Both the position numbers and the translations under genes were made by a program. Positions 35,713-48,281 of a DNA stretch of 64,000 nt are shown piece by piece. The notes beneath the pieces are model-generated. The model was given only the letters and a program-made list of their open reading frames with translations, had not been told where the DNA came from and did no database searches. Within the stretch, counting starts at the first letter, position 1; the number at the start of each line of letters is the position of its first letter. The DNA is taken from contig NC_080671.1 of assembly GCF_030247195.1 (NCBI RefSeq), positions 30,249,543 through 30,313,542 on the forward strand, in the 5' to 3' direction. This DNA comes from Topomyia yanbarensis (Eukaryota > Arthropoda > Insecta > Diptera > Culicidae).

Positions 35713-36600
35713 ATGACGGTATACGTATGCATATTCATATGCTTTTCTACAAAAACAGTGCATCTAGAAGTGGCGGAAAACCAATCCGCTGATGCGTTCA
35801 TTTCAGTATTAATGAGATTTACTTCGCTGCGCGGCAGGCCAGGGGTAATCTACTCCGATAACGGAAGAAACTTCGTCGGAGCGAGCAGAGAGCTCACCGA
35901 ACTCCGGAAAATTTACAACGATGAGAATTTCCAGAACAAATTGGTTGAAATTGCAGCGGGCAAGGGAATAAACTTCTCCTTCATTCCACCTAGGAGCCCC
36001 AACTTTGGAGGGTTCTGGAAGGGTAATATCAAAGTCAAGAAGCGCTTGTTTGCCGCAGCAGCCCGTGGAGCCTGTTTCAACATTTTGGAGTTGAAGACTG
36101 TGCTCTACCAGGTTGCGGCGATAATGAACTCTCGTCCTTTAACCGCGGTCTGGTCGGACCCCAGCGTGCCACAGCCGCTAACCCCTGGTCACTTTCTCAT
36201 CGGGAGACCCATGACGGCTCTACCCATCCCAATCAAACTGATCGAAAACGGTAACCTTTCAATACGCTGGAAGTGCATTCAGTGTCAAACCCTGCAATTT
36301 TGGAACAAGTGGCAAGATGAATACTTGCAACACCTGCGCTGCGTAGCTAAGTGGACCAAACGACAGCCTAATTTGGAAATTGGATAAATTGTCGTCATAG
36401 GAGATGACAACAACCCCGTAGCAAAGTGGCCTATGGGAATAGTCACTAGTACCCATCCGGGTGCAGATGGAATCGTACGAGTCGCCACGGTTCGCGTGGG
36501 ACCCAACGTGTACAAGCGCAATGTTCGGCTATTGGCTCCACTACCACTCGAATTACCAGAAACCGACATCAGCATCGAACGAAGGCCAGTCAACCGAATA
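35713..36600 (+). pseudogene. BEL/Pao integrase core and DUF5641-type C-terminus
   Basis: The core has ICFSTKTVHLEVAENQSADA, then VIYSDNGRNFVGA (second catalytic Asp) and PNFGGFWKGNIKVKKR. In the family the last block reads WE, with Glu as the third catalytic residue; here it is Lys, predicting an inactive enzyme. After RPLTAVWSDP and LTPGHFLIGRP the frame meets a TAA at about 36385 and continues beyond it, in the same phase, with VVIGDDNNPVAKWPMG and PNVYKRNVRLLAPLPLE, the DUF5641-type C-terminal domain. Confidence 0.88.
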
Positions 36601-36965
36601 TCAGAACACAAAGAAGACCCTCCACCTCAAGCCATTCGGGACGGTCGCCTAAGCCTTCGCCCCAAAGGGGAAGAAAATGGAAGTAGCCAAATGCAAACCC
36701 ATCGGTTGCTACATGATACGAAGAGAAGTCAGTAATCCCAACTTCGCTATAATCGAACCCAACGACGGAATGCTGGACAAGAAGTCCCAGCTCAGCGGAA
36801 AATGTGCCCTCACGAGCATTGTCAGCGAGCAGGCACCACCTAGCAACGATTCGAGCGCATTGTCGGTGAGAAATGCGCACTCAACAATTTGAACTTGACC
36901 CTAGAGTCTACTTCGATCGTACCGCAACAATGCGGTGCCATTCATAGCAACATCAACCAACAACA

Positions 36966-37169
36966 ATGTGGCCATTCGAAGCGAGCTCCGATATCACTGT
37001 GGAGAACGAGATATCCATACACGAAGCAGCAGGATACACCATAGACGACCTGTTGTTGCTGGCAGTGATTATTGCCATCATCATTTGGAGATGGAGGCGA
37101 AACGCCAGAAGAATCCAGGAACCGGAGGACGCGACGAGGCGAGTTCGCCTAAATCAAAACATTGTGTAG
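36966..37169 (+). pseudogene. Short frame with one transmembrane segment, possible env-like tail
   Basis: 67 codons between the integrase and the presumed 3' LTR. The middle is strongly hydrophobic (LLLLAVIIAIIIWRW) and is followed at once by a basic stretch (RRNARRIQ), the pattern of a single-pass membrane anchor with a short cytoplasmic tail. Some BEL/Pao and gypsy elements carry an env-like third ORF in this position. The homology is inference, because the ectodomain is missing or unrecognisable. Confidence 0.35.
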
Positions 37170-37479
37170 CGGTCTAAACGGTGAGCGGCGTCATCCGACG
37201 CCCGCTTAGTCAGCGATCCTGGTGCACCAGGCACCAAGAAGGACTAGCCATGAAGCGGTACTAGCCGCACCAACCATAAACACAATAACTCTGAAAGATT
37301 ATTTGAATAAAATAAAGATCAGTTCTTGTTCTGTTGTCAATGGGAGAAGTCGATTTATATCACGTTCGGTTAGTGGAATAGGGTGCAGGCCTATTCCTCA
37401 GAAGCTAGTTGATACCCCACCCCAATTACAGGCGTTTGCTTCCACCACCACTAGATCTATCACTATTCAACAGTCAGGA

Positions 37480-39143
37480 GGAAACCAGCAGGGACATCTT
37501 AAAATCTCCTATCAGAACGTGAGAGGGCTACGCACAAAAAATGATGAGCTGTTCGTCGCAGCTTCGGATGTTGATCATGATGTTATTGTTCTGACCGAAA
37601 CGTGGCTGAATGATCAAATCAACTCGCTCCAATTATTTGGCTCAAAGTACTCGGTATATCGTAATGATCGCGATCCTAATAGTGCATGGAAGAAACGTGG
37701 TGGTGGTGTGCTCATTGCAGTCTCCAACCGACTCTCATCCAAACACAAAAATGACGCTCAAATCTCGAACAACTCGTGGTCCCTATACTAATCTCTGTGT
37801 GGGTCTTGTATGTATCCCCCCCCCGATTCCGCAAGTGATGTAGAAATTATTTAGAAGCACATAGACTCCGCACTTGAAATCGCAACTTCCATTGAACCCA
37901 ACATGGCACATCTACTATTTGGTGATTACTACCAACCTGGACTTCTTTGGAAGAATACCCCCTCCGCGTATGCTTTCCCAGACCTTTCTGAATCAACCTT
38001 TTCGAGGGCGAGTACTATCTTACTGGACGAAATATCTGTACTGAACATGCGGCAAATGTCTGCAGTGAATAATAGGCGAAATAGAATCCTGGACCTCCTG
38101 TTTATCAATGAACAAGCTTCAATGAACTGCACCGTTTCAGAGGCACTTGAGCCTTTAGTTGCTGTAGACGCACATCATTCTCCACTTCTAGTAACGCAAA
38201 GTTGTCCGCACATTCGCTTTACCGACGAAGATGTTTCCCGTTTTTCAAAAAGATGATAAGCAAATTGTTGCGACCTATCGTGGCATAACCTCGCTCTGCG
38301 CTGGATCACAGTTTTTCGAGATCCTAGTAGGAAATATGCTCTTTCGTGAGACCAAATCATACATATCGAAGGACCAACATGGCTTTTTTGCAGGCAGATC
38401 AACAACCACCAATCTAGCCCAATTTACATGGTATTGCATTAAAAGCATCGAAGATGGATCACAAGTAGACGCTGTATACACTGATCTTAAAGCTGCTTTT
38501 GATCGTGTAGACCACTCTCTTCTTCTGGCAAAGATCGAGCGGCTGGTTGCTCCATCAAATTTTACAGGGTGGCTTAAATCATATCTCGTAAGTCGTTCTC
38601 TGTCTGTGAAATTAGGAAGTAACGTGTCATGTAGCTTCATCATCTTGTCGGGTGTACCTGAAGGTAGCAATCTCGGACCGCTGCTGTTTTCTTTTTTCTT
38701 CAATGACATTCGGAAACCATTACTCTCACGTTGTAGCACAGGCAAATAGAAACCTTGGCATTGTATTTTTCACTTGTTCGGTCTGTTCTGGAAGCTTCCG
38801 CAGCCATTTGGTGTCCTTATACGAGCATTTGGATTGACAGAATTGAAGCAGTACAATCAAGATTACTCCGCTTTGCTCTTAGAACTTTGCCGTGGCATAA
38901 CCCATCAGAGCTACCACCATACATCGATCGTTGTCGTCAGCTCGACATGGAAACTCTGTCAAAAAGGCGAAGTACATTCAGAGTGGTATTTTTTGGGAAA
39001 TATTGGCTGACCAAATGGATGCCCCAGATATTCTCTCACAAATCAACATCAACGTACCCTGCAGAAACCTTAGATCAAGTAATATTTTAAAACTCGAATT
39101 TCAGCGCACCGAGTACGGTCAGAACGGTCAGGGTGATGTGTAA
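37480..39143 (+). pseudogene. Jockey/CR1-type non-LTR retrotransposon ORF2, deleted
   Basis: The endonuclease begins at about 37498 (KISYQNVRGLRTK, VIVLTETWLND, GGGVLIAVSNRL), breaks near 37790 and continues at 37903-38256 to VDAHHSPLLV. The RT then starts abruptly (VATYRGITSLCAGSQFFEIL, HGFFAGRSTTTNLAQFT, TDLKAAFDRVDH, SGVPEGSNLGPLLF). So part of the endonuclease-RT linker is deleted, and the FADD/YADD box that should follow about 38700 is also gone. C-terminal RT coding reappears at 38755-39090 (SVLEASAAIWCPY). The open frame from 37222 may include DNA from the adjoining BEL end. Confidence 0.82.
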
Positions 39144-41100
39144 TGTTTTCGATGGGGTTTATAACCATTTCGATTTTTATGTTTCTAGTGATGTTTTCAA
39201 GAATAGACTTACGAGGTTGACTTAGCTTATAAATTTATGTTAAAATATTTCTGTAATGTTATTGTAATGCTGTATACCTTGTATGTAATTTTGCTAATTT
39301 GTAAAGTGAGGTTTATGACGAAATCCTGTATAGCAGGTGTGGTTGTGGGTTTCTCCAACTCTCAATAGCAAAAGACGCGATTTTATGTTGTGATGCTTCA
39401 AGCTACAAATATATTTGGATAACATTTTGGTTTATGGCTAAAGAAATTGTTTACTTACAAATTTGGTGAAAACCCGGAACGATAGGTTGGGTCGTTTCAG
39501 ACAACCAAATTCGCGGTGAAGTTCAATCCCTATTAGTACAAATTTGGCGGTTAGATTAAGTTCAAACATATTCTTAGTTTATGGTGTATTATAAGATATA
39601 CTCACAGTAGAGTAGAATCCAATATTTTACCAATAATTCATGTTACAAATTCTTAAGAATTGGCATTCAAGTTTAAGTATAGAATTAGGTAGATCTAGAT
39701 AGCAATAAGTATAGATTAAGTTTCGTATGTAGGTAATATTAATTTAGTTTTAAATTACTCACTCTCAATAAAGCACTTATTTATAATTATTAGGGAATAT
39801 TTAAATTATCGAAATGGGATATTTATATGATAAGATAAGGCACTTGTACCGATAATATTAGAATTGTTGAGATTAAGCACTGTGAACTAGCAACGTCCGA
39901 GCAAACATTCAATTTTGCTGTATCATCACCATTTGACGTTTCGGGTCTTTCGCTCAGCCATGACAGTGAAGGTCTCGCTAACGGGGCACTCGATCCTCGC
40001 CGCGTCGTCTCAACAGGGAGTATCGTCGCAACAGCAGGCTTACAGAATTCTGTACCAAATTCAGACGAAAACTTTCTCAACATTTTGAGCGAATTTTGCT
40101 CATGGAATCCAACTTAGAGTTTTTCTTAATAACTGTCAAGAATTATGAAGACTCAGAATTTCGATGTAGTCCTTTTCAAGGTTTAGATGATACCTACTTC
40201 ATCCGAATCTTGATTAAAATGAACTCCAAACTCTGGTCCAAATCCCATGAGCTAGAAAATGTCAACATTTTGAGCAGAGTTCCATTACATTGTTCTTAAT
40301 CTTGAGTAGAATTCCAGAGCTCTGAGAGCCTTTTCTCCAGAATCCTGCTAATCCAGAAGGTCTGATGAGATACAACTCTGGTGATATCGCCAACATGCGT
40401 AGTATACTTTCCGTATCCTGAGTAGGATTCCACGAGAATCTTAAGATGAATGTCATCAGAATCCTGAGAAGAATTTCATCGGAACTCTGAGCAAAAAATA
40501 GTAGACTTGCGAATAAGATCCACTTAATGATAGTTAGATAAGTCCAAACTAGCGCCAAATTCTGTCACAAATATGAGAAATATTCGTCTAAAGGCTTACG
40601 AAGTATTATATTAATCGTAAACATGATTCGTCAGAATCGTGAGATGCTCGTCATCAGAATCTTAAGAGAGTACCAGTTACCGACCTTAAAGTGACAGTAT
40701 TCAAATACTTTAATCAGGACGAAATTTCCAAACGTATTTCAACTTCCTTATTCCTCATCCAATTACGCCACCTAACTGACTTTGAATTACCTAGCATAAC
40801 TTTCAATCCCACTGCGTGGCCAATTTCATAATTGATAACACACAAAAACTTTGACTGCTTTTTAAAACCGATTCAGGCGTACTAGAGACAAAACGTCATT
40901 TTTCATCATTTCCTTTTGCTTTCCGAAAAACAATAAGTGCAGCATACTCAAGTTGGTTTATTTTGTTGAACATTCTACTTCAAAAATCCAGTCGACAATA
41001 ACTAATCGGTTTTTTCGTGGCATTAATTGATTTTGCATTAATCACCTAATAGGAAAAAATTGATTGTAGTTCCCATCGCGAATGTTGCCTACTTTTCTTT
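39144..41100. other. Retroposon 3' region and AT-rich DNA, no gene
   Basis: It probably begins with the 3' UTR of the preceding retroposon; AATAAA occurs at 39766. A GC-richer stretch at 39870-40110 has a plus-strand open frame (NFAVSSPFDVSGLSLSHDS) that I cannot assign. From 40300 to 40680 degenerate repeats of the type ATCAGAATCCTGAG occur. Confidence 0.4.
40300..40680. repeat. Degenerate tandem repeats of ATCAGAATCCTGAG type
   Basis: Related words recur irregularly (AGAATCCTGCTAATCCAG, ATCCTGAGTAGGATTCC, ATCAGAATCCTGAGAAG, GTCAGAATCGTGAGATG, ATCAGAATCTTAAGAG), about 20-45 bp apart, on one strand. They look like an old, diverged minisatellite. Confidence 0.5.
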
Positions 41101-44100
41101 CCCATCGAACCGATGATTCGCATATTTCGAAATTTAATTCAATCGCTGTATAACTGTTTTCGAGCGAATATTGCACCATTTTATTTTATTCGGTGCAACA
41201 AGTTCAATTATCTATCAACTTCTCACACTACCACGCCGGGTGGAATTTTGATGCGGATCCCCTATATGGAAAGTGCTAATAAAAAAGAATATTAACCTTA
41301 AAAATATATAGTTTGATGCAGACGTCACAAAATGAGTTGGTGTCAAAGTTATGACGAATTTTAATGGATCTGAGTTCTGAACAACTTAATTATATCATGC
41401 TAACTTTCAACTCGCGCTTGTGCATTTTTTCATTTTTTCATTCCACCCTTCCCACATAGTAAAGTCATAACAAAACTCATCACAACTCCTCGCTATTGCC
41501 AATGCTTCCGATCCGGTTTTCCGTTTTTCGCACCTGATGACAAATTTCACCACTTCCAGCAGTTATCCAAACGTGTCTGGAAATCTGAATCATTTTCCCA
41601 CATAACGAATCGAGGAAGGCTGTGCGTTTACCATTCTCTGAACTTAAGGCTCACATATGCAGTATATTTGTAAGCCGTGCTCTGGACTATTCTTTCCCTG
41701 CATTGTTATGACGCGAAGGCGGTCACCATTCCACACACGTGTTCGTCTCTAATGTACCATCTACCTACCTGCTGACCTGCTCGTAACCGAAATAGGAGAC
41801 GAGTTTGGTCGCTTAGAAAACACTTTTCCATTTTCGCGCACTTTTCGGGAACTACTTTTTACTACATCCCGGTTACAGTTCACGAGTGATTGTGGAAAAT
41901 TATTCACTCCTAGCAGGGGAGCTTGATGATACTTGCGCGCGCATGGTTTCATTTACTGGTGAACCCAACGCAAAAGACGTTCATGAGACATTTAGGTTCA
42001 TTTGACTTGTGCAACATCATTTCACAGAAATTAATGATCTTAAGGCGTAACATGGAACAGTTCAACATTGTATAGCAGTATTATTTTTCACTTTCTTCAC
42101 GAAGCTGCTACAAAAAATCTCCTGCTGGAACCAATATCTCCCACCCCATCTGAACACCACTGCTGCAGTAAAACTTGCGGCAATGCCATATTTTATCTCC
42201 CACCTCCCAACCTGCCTGCTAGCTGTTAGGAGGGGAATGATACCATTGAAGATTACCGGCGATGTGAATCGAACATATGCAGCAGCCATAAAACAGGATC
42301 TGGTCTGGTAATCTGTGCGCTAAGACGATTGCATTTTCATTACTTTACGCGAGCGGTTGCTTGTTGACCGAAAAAAAAGAGATGAGAGGGGAAAAACCAT
42401 ATCTTTAGGTTCCTATTTATGTTTGGTAGCTTTCGTCGCCTACTTTTCCAACAGTTATCGGAAGTGTTTGGGGCTTAGAAACACACGCAAATTTAACATT
42501 TTTCTGTTGTTTTGCGAATATCCAGATCAGATTTTTTTCAGAAATGTTCAACTTTATATTGCTATTTTATAATGCTTTTGCTTAAGAAATATGTGGCGTT
42601 AAAGTAAGTGAAAAACTATATATTTGATTTTCGAAATTGTCTAGAATTTCAACAAGTTAAACACTCTGAAAGTTGCGTCAAAAGTTTTTGAGCTGAAGCT
42701 TTGAATTGATATCCGAACTAGTCACTTCCTATGGTAGAGATAAATGTCAAATTAATACCAATAGTTCCACGTTAAATAGACAAGTCAACTTTCAAGTCCG
42801 CAAGCAGTGTGTTTTGAGAGCTACAGCAACTCTCTTGTAGGTTAGAAGTAGACGCGGCACTTTTGACAACTTCATGTATACAAAAGAGCAACTTGAAAGT
42901 GCAAGGGAAGTTCTGCGTTGAACTTTCTGCAATTTCAATAGATGCACATAATAAGAGCTGGTGAGCTGTTTTCGTGAAGACTATCTCCAAAGCTTATCTC
43001 TCCTTTGACGATGATAGCGATCAGGAAGATCCTATCATGAAGCTCACCATTACTGACGGAAAAACTGTAGCCTGTTGTGACTATGATGACATTGTGTTGA
43101 AATCGATTATATTAACCTACCAGTATGTTTCCAGTAAGCCCAAATTCAATAAAGGACATCATAAGAAGAAAGACCGATAGAAAACAGTTGCCTCTGTACG
43201 AACTCTGTTGAAAATTTTTCCAAACGCAACAACGTTGACATTCAAGGTGGTCATTGATACAATGCCTTCGGAATTGCATAGTCGATGTTTCGTTATTAAG
43301 ACGCAATATCAGCAATATAGATCAGTCATCATTTCTGTAAATACTAACATCGATTGCATTCCAAAAAATATTTTTGGGAGTCATCCAAATATAACGCTAT
43401 AACTTCTTAATCAGTTAAAGAAAAGGCTTCATGTAATCAGCAATGACATTCGTGAAAGCAATCTCCACAACTTTTCCAAAGATATTAGATGATTTTTTTT
43501 AACAAAAAAATAGTTCTAAAATTTCAGTTATAGGAATAATTACGAAAATCATCGTACAAAATCACAAACCTTGCTATTTTTTATGAATAGTCCGAAAACA
43601 CTATTGACGTAAACTCAGCCGTTTCCACGTTAACAACCCATCACCATTTGAAACACATTATTTCTCAAAAATTGCCAAATCACTTTGAAAATACCATTGT
43701 TTTAATAGAAAGTTGTCCGTTTTGGTAATTCAAAACCTATTTACGGAACATACCGAACTTGTCAGAATGATATTTCAAAGATATAGTAATAAATTGGTTT
43801 TAAAGGGATTATCCACAAACAACCAGTAATAATGTTGAAGATAATAATGATTAAAACTTTGCTTCTTCAGCAAAGTTGTTCGCAAAAGCTTGCTCTACAA
43901 CTTTGCTGAAGACATAATTTTAATATAAGCACATGCAAGAAAGTTGGTAAATATATCAGCAGAGGGAGATGGCTTTTGGTCACGGTTTTGGCAAATATTA
44001 TTTTATTTTGTCTATCGCCTACGTTTCAGGGCAAAAAACGCTATTTGCTAAAACCGTGACCAACTCCTTCCGCAGAAAACATAGTGGTTGTTCTTCCAGT

Positions 44101-46033
44101 TATCGGTAAATGTATCTCATTTTGTTCATTAAAAAGAGCAACACCAAATGTATCCACAAATTCCTCCGAAGACGTCTGTTACCCAATTTTAACGAGTTAG
44201 GCGTAATTAATGTATCGCACAATTTTGGCAAAAACCACAGTGCAATGTAATCAATCGATGAAACTGGTACAAACATTTTGATTCTGGGGGCTGCGTACAA
44301 ATCGGTCACACCATTTACAAAATAAACATAAATTTTCTCATTTTTGTTTTGTTTATGTTTATTATTAGTATTCTATCAATGAATCTGTAATTTATGATAT
44401 ACTTTTATAAGAAAATAAGGTCACTTAAGATTCTACATCCATGTCCAGTAGAAATCTGTTGCGAGATAAATAAGAACGGAGATACATAAGTATTATGACT
44501 GAAGTTATGGAAACAGAGGAACTTACACCAGGAATTGAACAGATCAGAACTTCGGCTAGTGAAATTTGCCTGCTTTATACAGCTTTAGATTGAGGAGTGA
44601 TGTGAATAGAATATTTGGTCGTTGTTTGGTTTAGCCCTTACCATAAAAAATTGAATGAAATCTGAATACCTTAATTTTAATTACAATGAGAATATACATA
44701 ACGCACTTCACGCTAATGTAACATTTTCCACAAATTAAAAAAAACGAAAGGTGTACGTAGACTTATGAGCAGGGAAAGGGGTTTGAGAAAAGTCTACTAA
44801 AGTCCATGGACGCGGAGGGACGTCAAAAATTGTCCAATTTTGGTCATGTGGTCTCATAAACCACATGACTGGTCCCAAATGCAGAACAGCTAAGGAAAAA
44901 AATCCTCTCAAGCATTTTTTTATTGAACCACGCGCAAATTTTCAGTATGATTTGACCGTTTATATGATAATCCCCCTCAATCCTAGGAGGATGTTGGTAT
45001 GGGATTAATTAATAGCGATTGTCTACAAGCGAAGTACTATGTGTTCGATCTTATACATTATAAAACAATCCTAGAAGATTTTTCTAGTGCTTCATTTTAT
45101 TATTCCTGTTTTGTAGTATTGAAATAGAATATTTCACGTTTTAATACTGGAGTCCCGTTTCAAAAATTTCTGCAAAGATATTTTTTCGCATTTTTGCCCA
45201 TTATTCGATAAATTTAAATAGAGAAATTATTTTAGTACTCAAAGGGCTTGTAGTTATAACTAATAAAATTCAAAATTCATAGGTTTTTAAATTTTATAAC
45301 TTGAAGAGAAGATTACATTTAAACGGGCCTGAGAGGTCCAACTTGGTATGGCCTATCCATTTTCCAGTTTAACTTTACTTGTATCCCTCTGTAGTAAACA
45401 TTCGGAAATACCATACCCGAGAAGGTTGCTCTCTCGGATAACAAACGAGAAGGGAACTCAATTTCCCCTACTTCGTGTCTATCACAAAGCCTACAGTGCT
45501 CATGCGCACTATAGGCGCTGTGAGCTATGTAATGACAGCATGTCGGCGTGCACACAGCTTACCTTGGTTTGAGGTTATGCTAGCGGAAGCAGTGACAGTA
45601 ATTTGAAGGAAGAATTTCGAAAATATAAAAATCTGAACTGTTGAACACGAAAATTGCGAACTCATAAGAGTTGGAGCCTGACGGTGAAAAATGTTTAGAA
45701 ACATTTGCAGCGAAGGATTCTTTTTACGTCATTTTACGAGCATTCTTAATTTACATCACGCTACAACTGTCCAAATTTGACGTCTGTTACCAACTAGCCT
45801 GGTTGTAGTCGTAATGTTCGTCCACCTTCTCCATTAACTGCAGCACAGTCTAGGAGTTCCGCATTTAGAGCCGTTCCTTTTCAACGTGCATCCAGCATTC
45901 GACGGTTTGACATGTTTCACGGCGCAGTCTAACCTCACTTCTGCAGCTGCCGTAGGATTAGCAGGACTAAGCTGCTGCTGTAAAGTGCAAGTCGTAAATT
46001 GCGACAGTTTAGATTGATTGGCAAAACGGCCTA
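41101..46033. other. AT-rich non-coding DNA with small repeats
   Basis: No supported gene. The 68-codon plus frame at 42974-43180 has an acidic start (FDDDSDQEDP) and a Lys-rich end but no family I recognise. At 43860-43930 the motif CTTCAGCAAAGTTGTTCGC and its inverse occur. A 21-bp inverted repeat lies at 43977-44062. The GC-richer stretch at 45300-45990 holds only short overlapping frames. Confidence 0.4.
43977..44062. repeat. Small hairpin with 21-bp arms
   Basis: TGGTCACGGTTTTGGCAAAT at 43977 pairs with ATTTGCTAAAACCGTGACCA ending at 44062, with one mismatch and a loop of about 44 bp. It is too small for an element with known ends and may be a relic of a larger foldback. Confidence 0.6.
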
Positions 46034-47174
46034 AAAGGGCGAACACGAAATTATTGCGACACATTCAACAGGGCATAACTTTTTTACCATTGGGTAAAAA
46101 TCAACCAAATTTTGCACACTTTCTCATTGATGTGTATTATTTACATGCTGTCAAACTCGAAGTCGTCTTTTTCGATTCAATGAACATGGAGGTGAACCAA
46201 CGCGAATCGAGAGAACGAATTCTTTTCAAACACCTGGAATTTCCTGACCTGTCGCACCGGCAGTTGGTAAAAATGTTGAACATTCACCATTCAACCGTCT
46301 CCAGAGTGTTGAAGCGGTTCCAGGAGCGGTTGACGTTGGACCACGGCAAAGGAGCTGGAAGAAAACCGGGACCGGAGAACAAAAAGGCGTCCAGAATGCA
46401 AAGAAAAGAGCTGGACTACATACATACAAGGTACAGAGCTTCCCAAACCGCGATGAGCGGTAACAATCGACGGCTAAAACTCTGGCACGGAAGCTCTACG
46501 AGAAGATGCTGACAAAATATGGCTGCTGTGTGTGGACGACAAATTTAAGAAAAAGAAAATGTCGAAGTTCGCCTCCAAATATCTCATTTGGCAGGCCATC
46601 TGCTCTTGCGGACTGAGGAGTGAGCCTTTCGTGACAAAGGGCACAGTAAATGGCAAGATCTACAAATCTGAGTGCCTCGAGAAGCGCCTTTTGCCGTTCT
46701 TGCAGCAGCACGACGAAGCTCCGCTATTTTGGCTAGATTTGGCATCATGCCACTATTCTAAAAGTGTCCTGGAGTGGTATGGGGCCAATTCTGTCCATTT
46801 TGTTCCAAAGGACATGAATCCACCAAACTGTCCGGAGCTGCGCCCGGTGGAGCAGTACTGGGCAATGATGAAGCGGGAACTTCGGAAGAGCAAGAAGACA
46901 GTCAAAGACGAGAAGGACATGTTAAGAAAATGGAAAAAAACTGAGAAACTGGTACCGGATGACACTGTAAAGACTTTGATGGAGGGCATCAAGCGAAAAT
47001 GCGTTCAATTTTACACTCAAGGCTCCGTTGATTAACTTTTCTTTTCTTTAACTTATTTAACTTTTTGAAGTAAATATATGTATAAAACTACCCTAAAATT
47101 TTGGTTTGATTTTAAACATTATAAGAAAATTGGCATGACATTTTCGGTGTCGCAATAATTTCGTGTTCGCCCTT
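46034..47174 (+). mobile_element. Mariner-family element of the D37E type, defective
   Basis: The TIRs AAGGGCGAACACGAAATTAT (left) and their inverted copy (right) extend for nearly 30 bp, to ATTGCGACAC, and differ at most by one extra A at the left tip. TA flanks both sides (46032-46033 and 47175-47176), as in all IS630-Tc1-mariner elements. It encloses one broken transposase gene in the plus orientation. The 1.14-kb length is slightly short, consistent with an internal deletion. Confidence 0.92.
46180..47035 (+). pseudogene. D37E mariner transposase, frameshifted and internally deleted
   Basis: The transposase would cut and paste the element through its TIRs. From ATG 46180 the N-terminus has a paired-type HTH (SHRQLVKMLNIHHSTVSRVL). 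A frameshift near 46470 throws the frame to a stop at 46512. The correct coding (RKLYEKMLTKYGCC) continues in another frame to just past the expected first catalytic DD block, where about 40 codons seem to be missing. The second half (46532-47035) is intact: KMSKFASKYLIWQAIC, LDLASCHYSKSVLEWY (second Asp) and CPELRPVEQYW. There are 37 residues between the second Asp and the Glu, defining D37E. Confidence 0.92.
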
Positions 47175-47176
47175 TA

Positions 47177-48281
47177 TTGGCGTGGTTCAAGGATTAAGGT
47201 TTGACAGGGAACTATGCTTTATATATCTTTAAGCTCATATGTTGTCATAAAATATATTTAAAATTTCATCGCCTTTGCCAATATATTTCAATATCCGTTT
47301 TGCGACCAAAAACATAAAGGAATAGAAAAACAATGAATGTTCGGAGAAGAATTGTTAACGGCACCGCGCTTGCGAAATGCTAACAAATTCAAAGAATTTA
47401 TCAATAACTCTCGAATATCCTACAATATTCAGAGGGATCTTATTCCTTTCAGTTTTTGATTACAAATTCAGAATATTTTATGCGAAATTCAGAAAAATCG
47501 TACATTGTCAAGGAACTGAATAAGTCCGAGGAAATGCTTTTACATGCCATTTTCAACCATTCTGGTTGTAGCAAACCGTTCTTCTAAAACCAAGTACACA
47601 GTGATTGAACAGTTTATGGATGGAGTTAATATAAGCATAAGCATAAGAGATCGCCCGTAGTTGCTACTCCGTTATTGACCAGAACCAAAATAAGGTTGCA
47701 AAATGTTGATTGGAACAACATGCTTGGGAATAACATGATGAGCCACATTGTACAATCTATTCCGATCCCTGCATGCTGATCAATACCGACGCCAGCCACG
47801 TCCGAATGCAGATCTTCTGGGAAAGGAAGGAATGTTAGTCCGATACATGTTGCTACTAGAGACCGAGGAATCCTCTGCATCTCCACATGTATCACGGGAA
47901 GGGGAGAGTTGTTAGTAAGTGTGCCAATAGCGTTATCATGTTATAATTGCTCTGGGCAGCCGGCTGCCGAGAATTTGGGAAATTTATCATTTGTTGTATT
48001 AATACGATTAGCAAAATAAGCAACTTGAACTCCGGATAGCCGGCTATAAGGAGCACTGCTTATATTTTTTTATTAATATTCAATCACGCGACGAATTTAT
48101 TCGTGGTTTCTATCGTGTCGGTGCTGATTTTACCCGGCGATCGTTTGATTAAAATGAGGAATCTTATACCGAAGGTTCATCAGACTCATCCATAGGTGTC
48201 GCGGAGTTGGTGGTTTGGAAGGAAATAGGGTCTACGATTCGCTCCAAGCAAGCGATGCGACCTGTAAAGCATAGTTTATTA
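47177..48281. other. Non-coding, with AGCCGGCT palindromes
   Basis: No gene recognised. It contains palindromes GGCAGCCGGCTGCC (47955-47968) and ATAGCCGGCTAT (48036-48047). A third of the same core lies beyond the MITE, at 48654-48667. Confidence 0.5.

Larger units (their letters stand above)
32430..37200 (+). mobile_element. BEL/Pao LTR retrotransposon, defective
   Basis: The pieces occur in BEL order: gag with zinc knuckle, protease (LLDSGSQ), RT (TADIAKMYRQV), RNase H-like block, integrase and a DUF5641-type C-terminal domain. Frames change repeatedly and stretches are missing. I could not pair two LTRs: TGTTAGGGCGGCGATC at 32436 has the look of a 5' LTR start, and TGTAGCGGTCTAAACGG at 37165 might begin the 3' LTR, but the two do not match. 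The ends are therefore approximate. Confidence 0.85.

Noticed and set aside
32436..37200. Matched LTR pair for the BEL element
   Set aside because: The candidate LTR starts at 32436 and 37165 do not share sequence beyond TGT, so the LTRs could not be confirmed.
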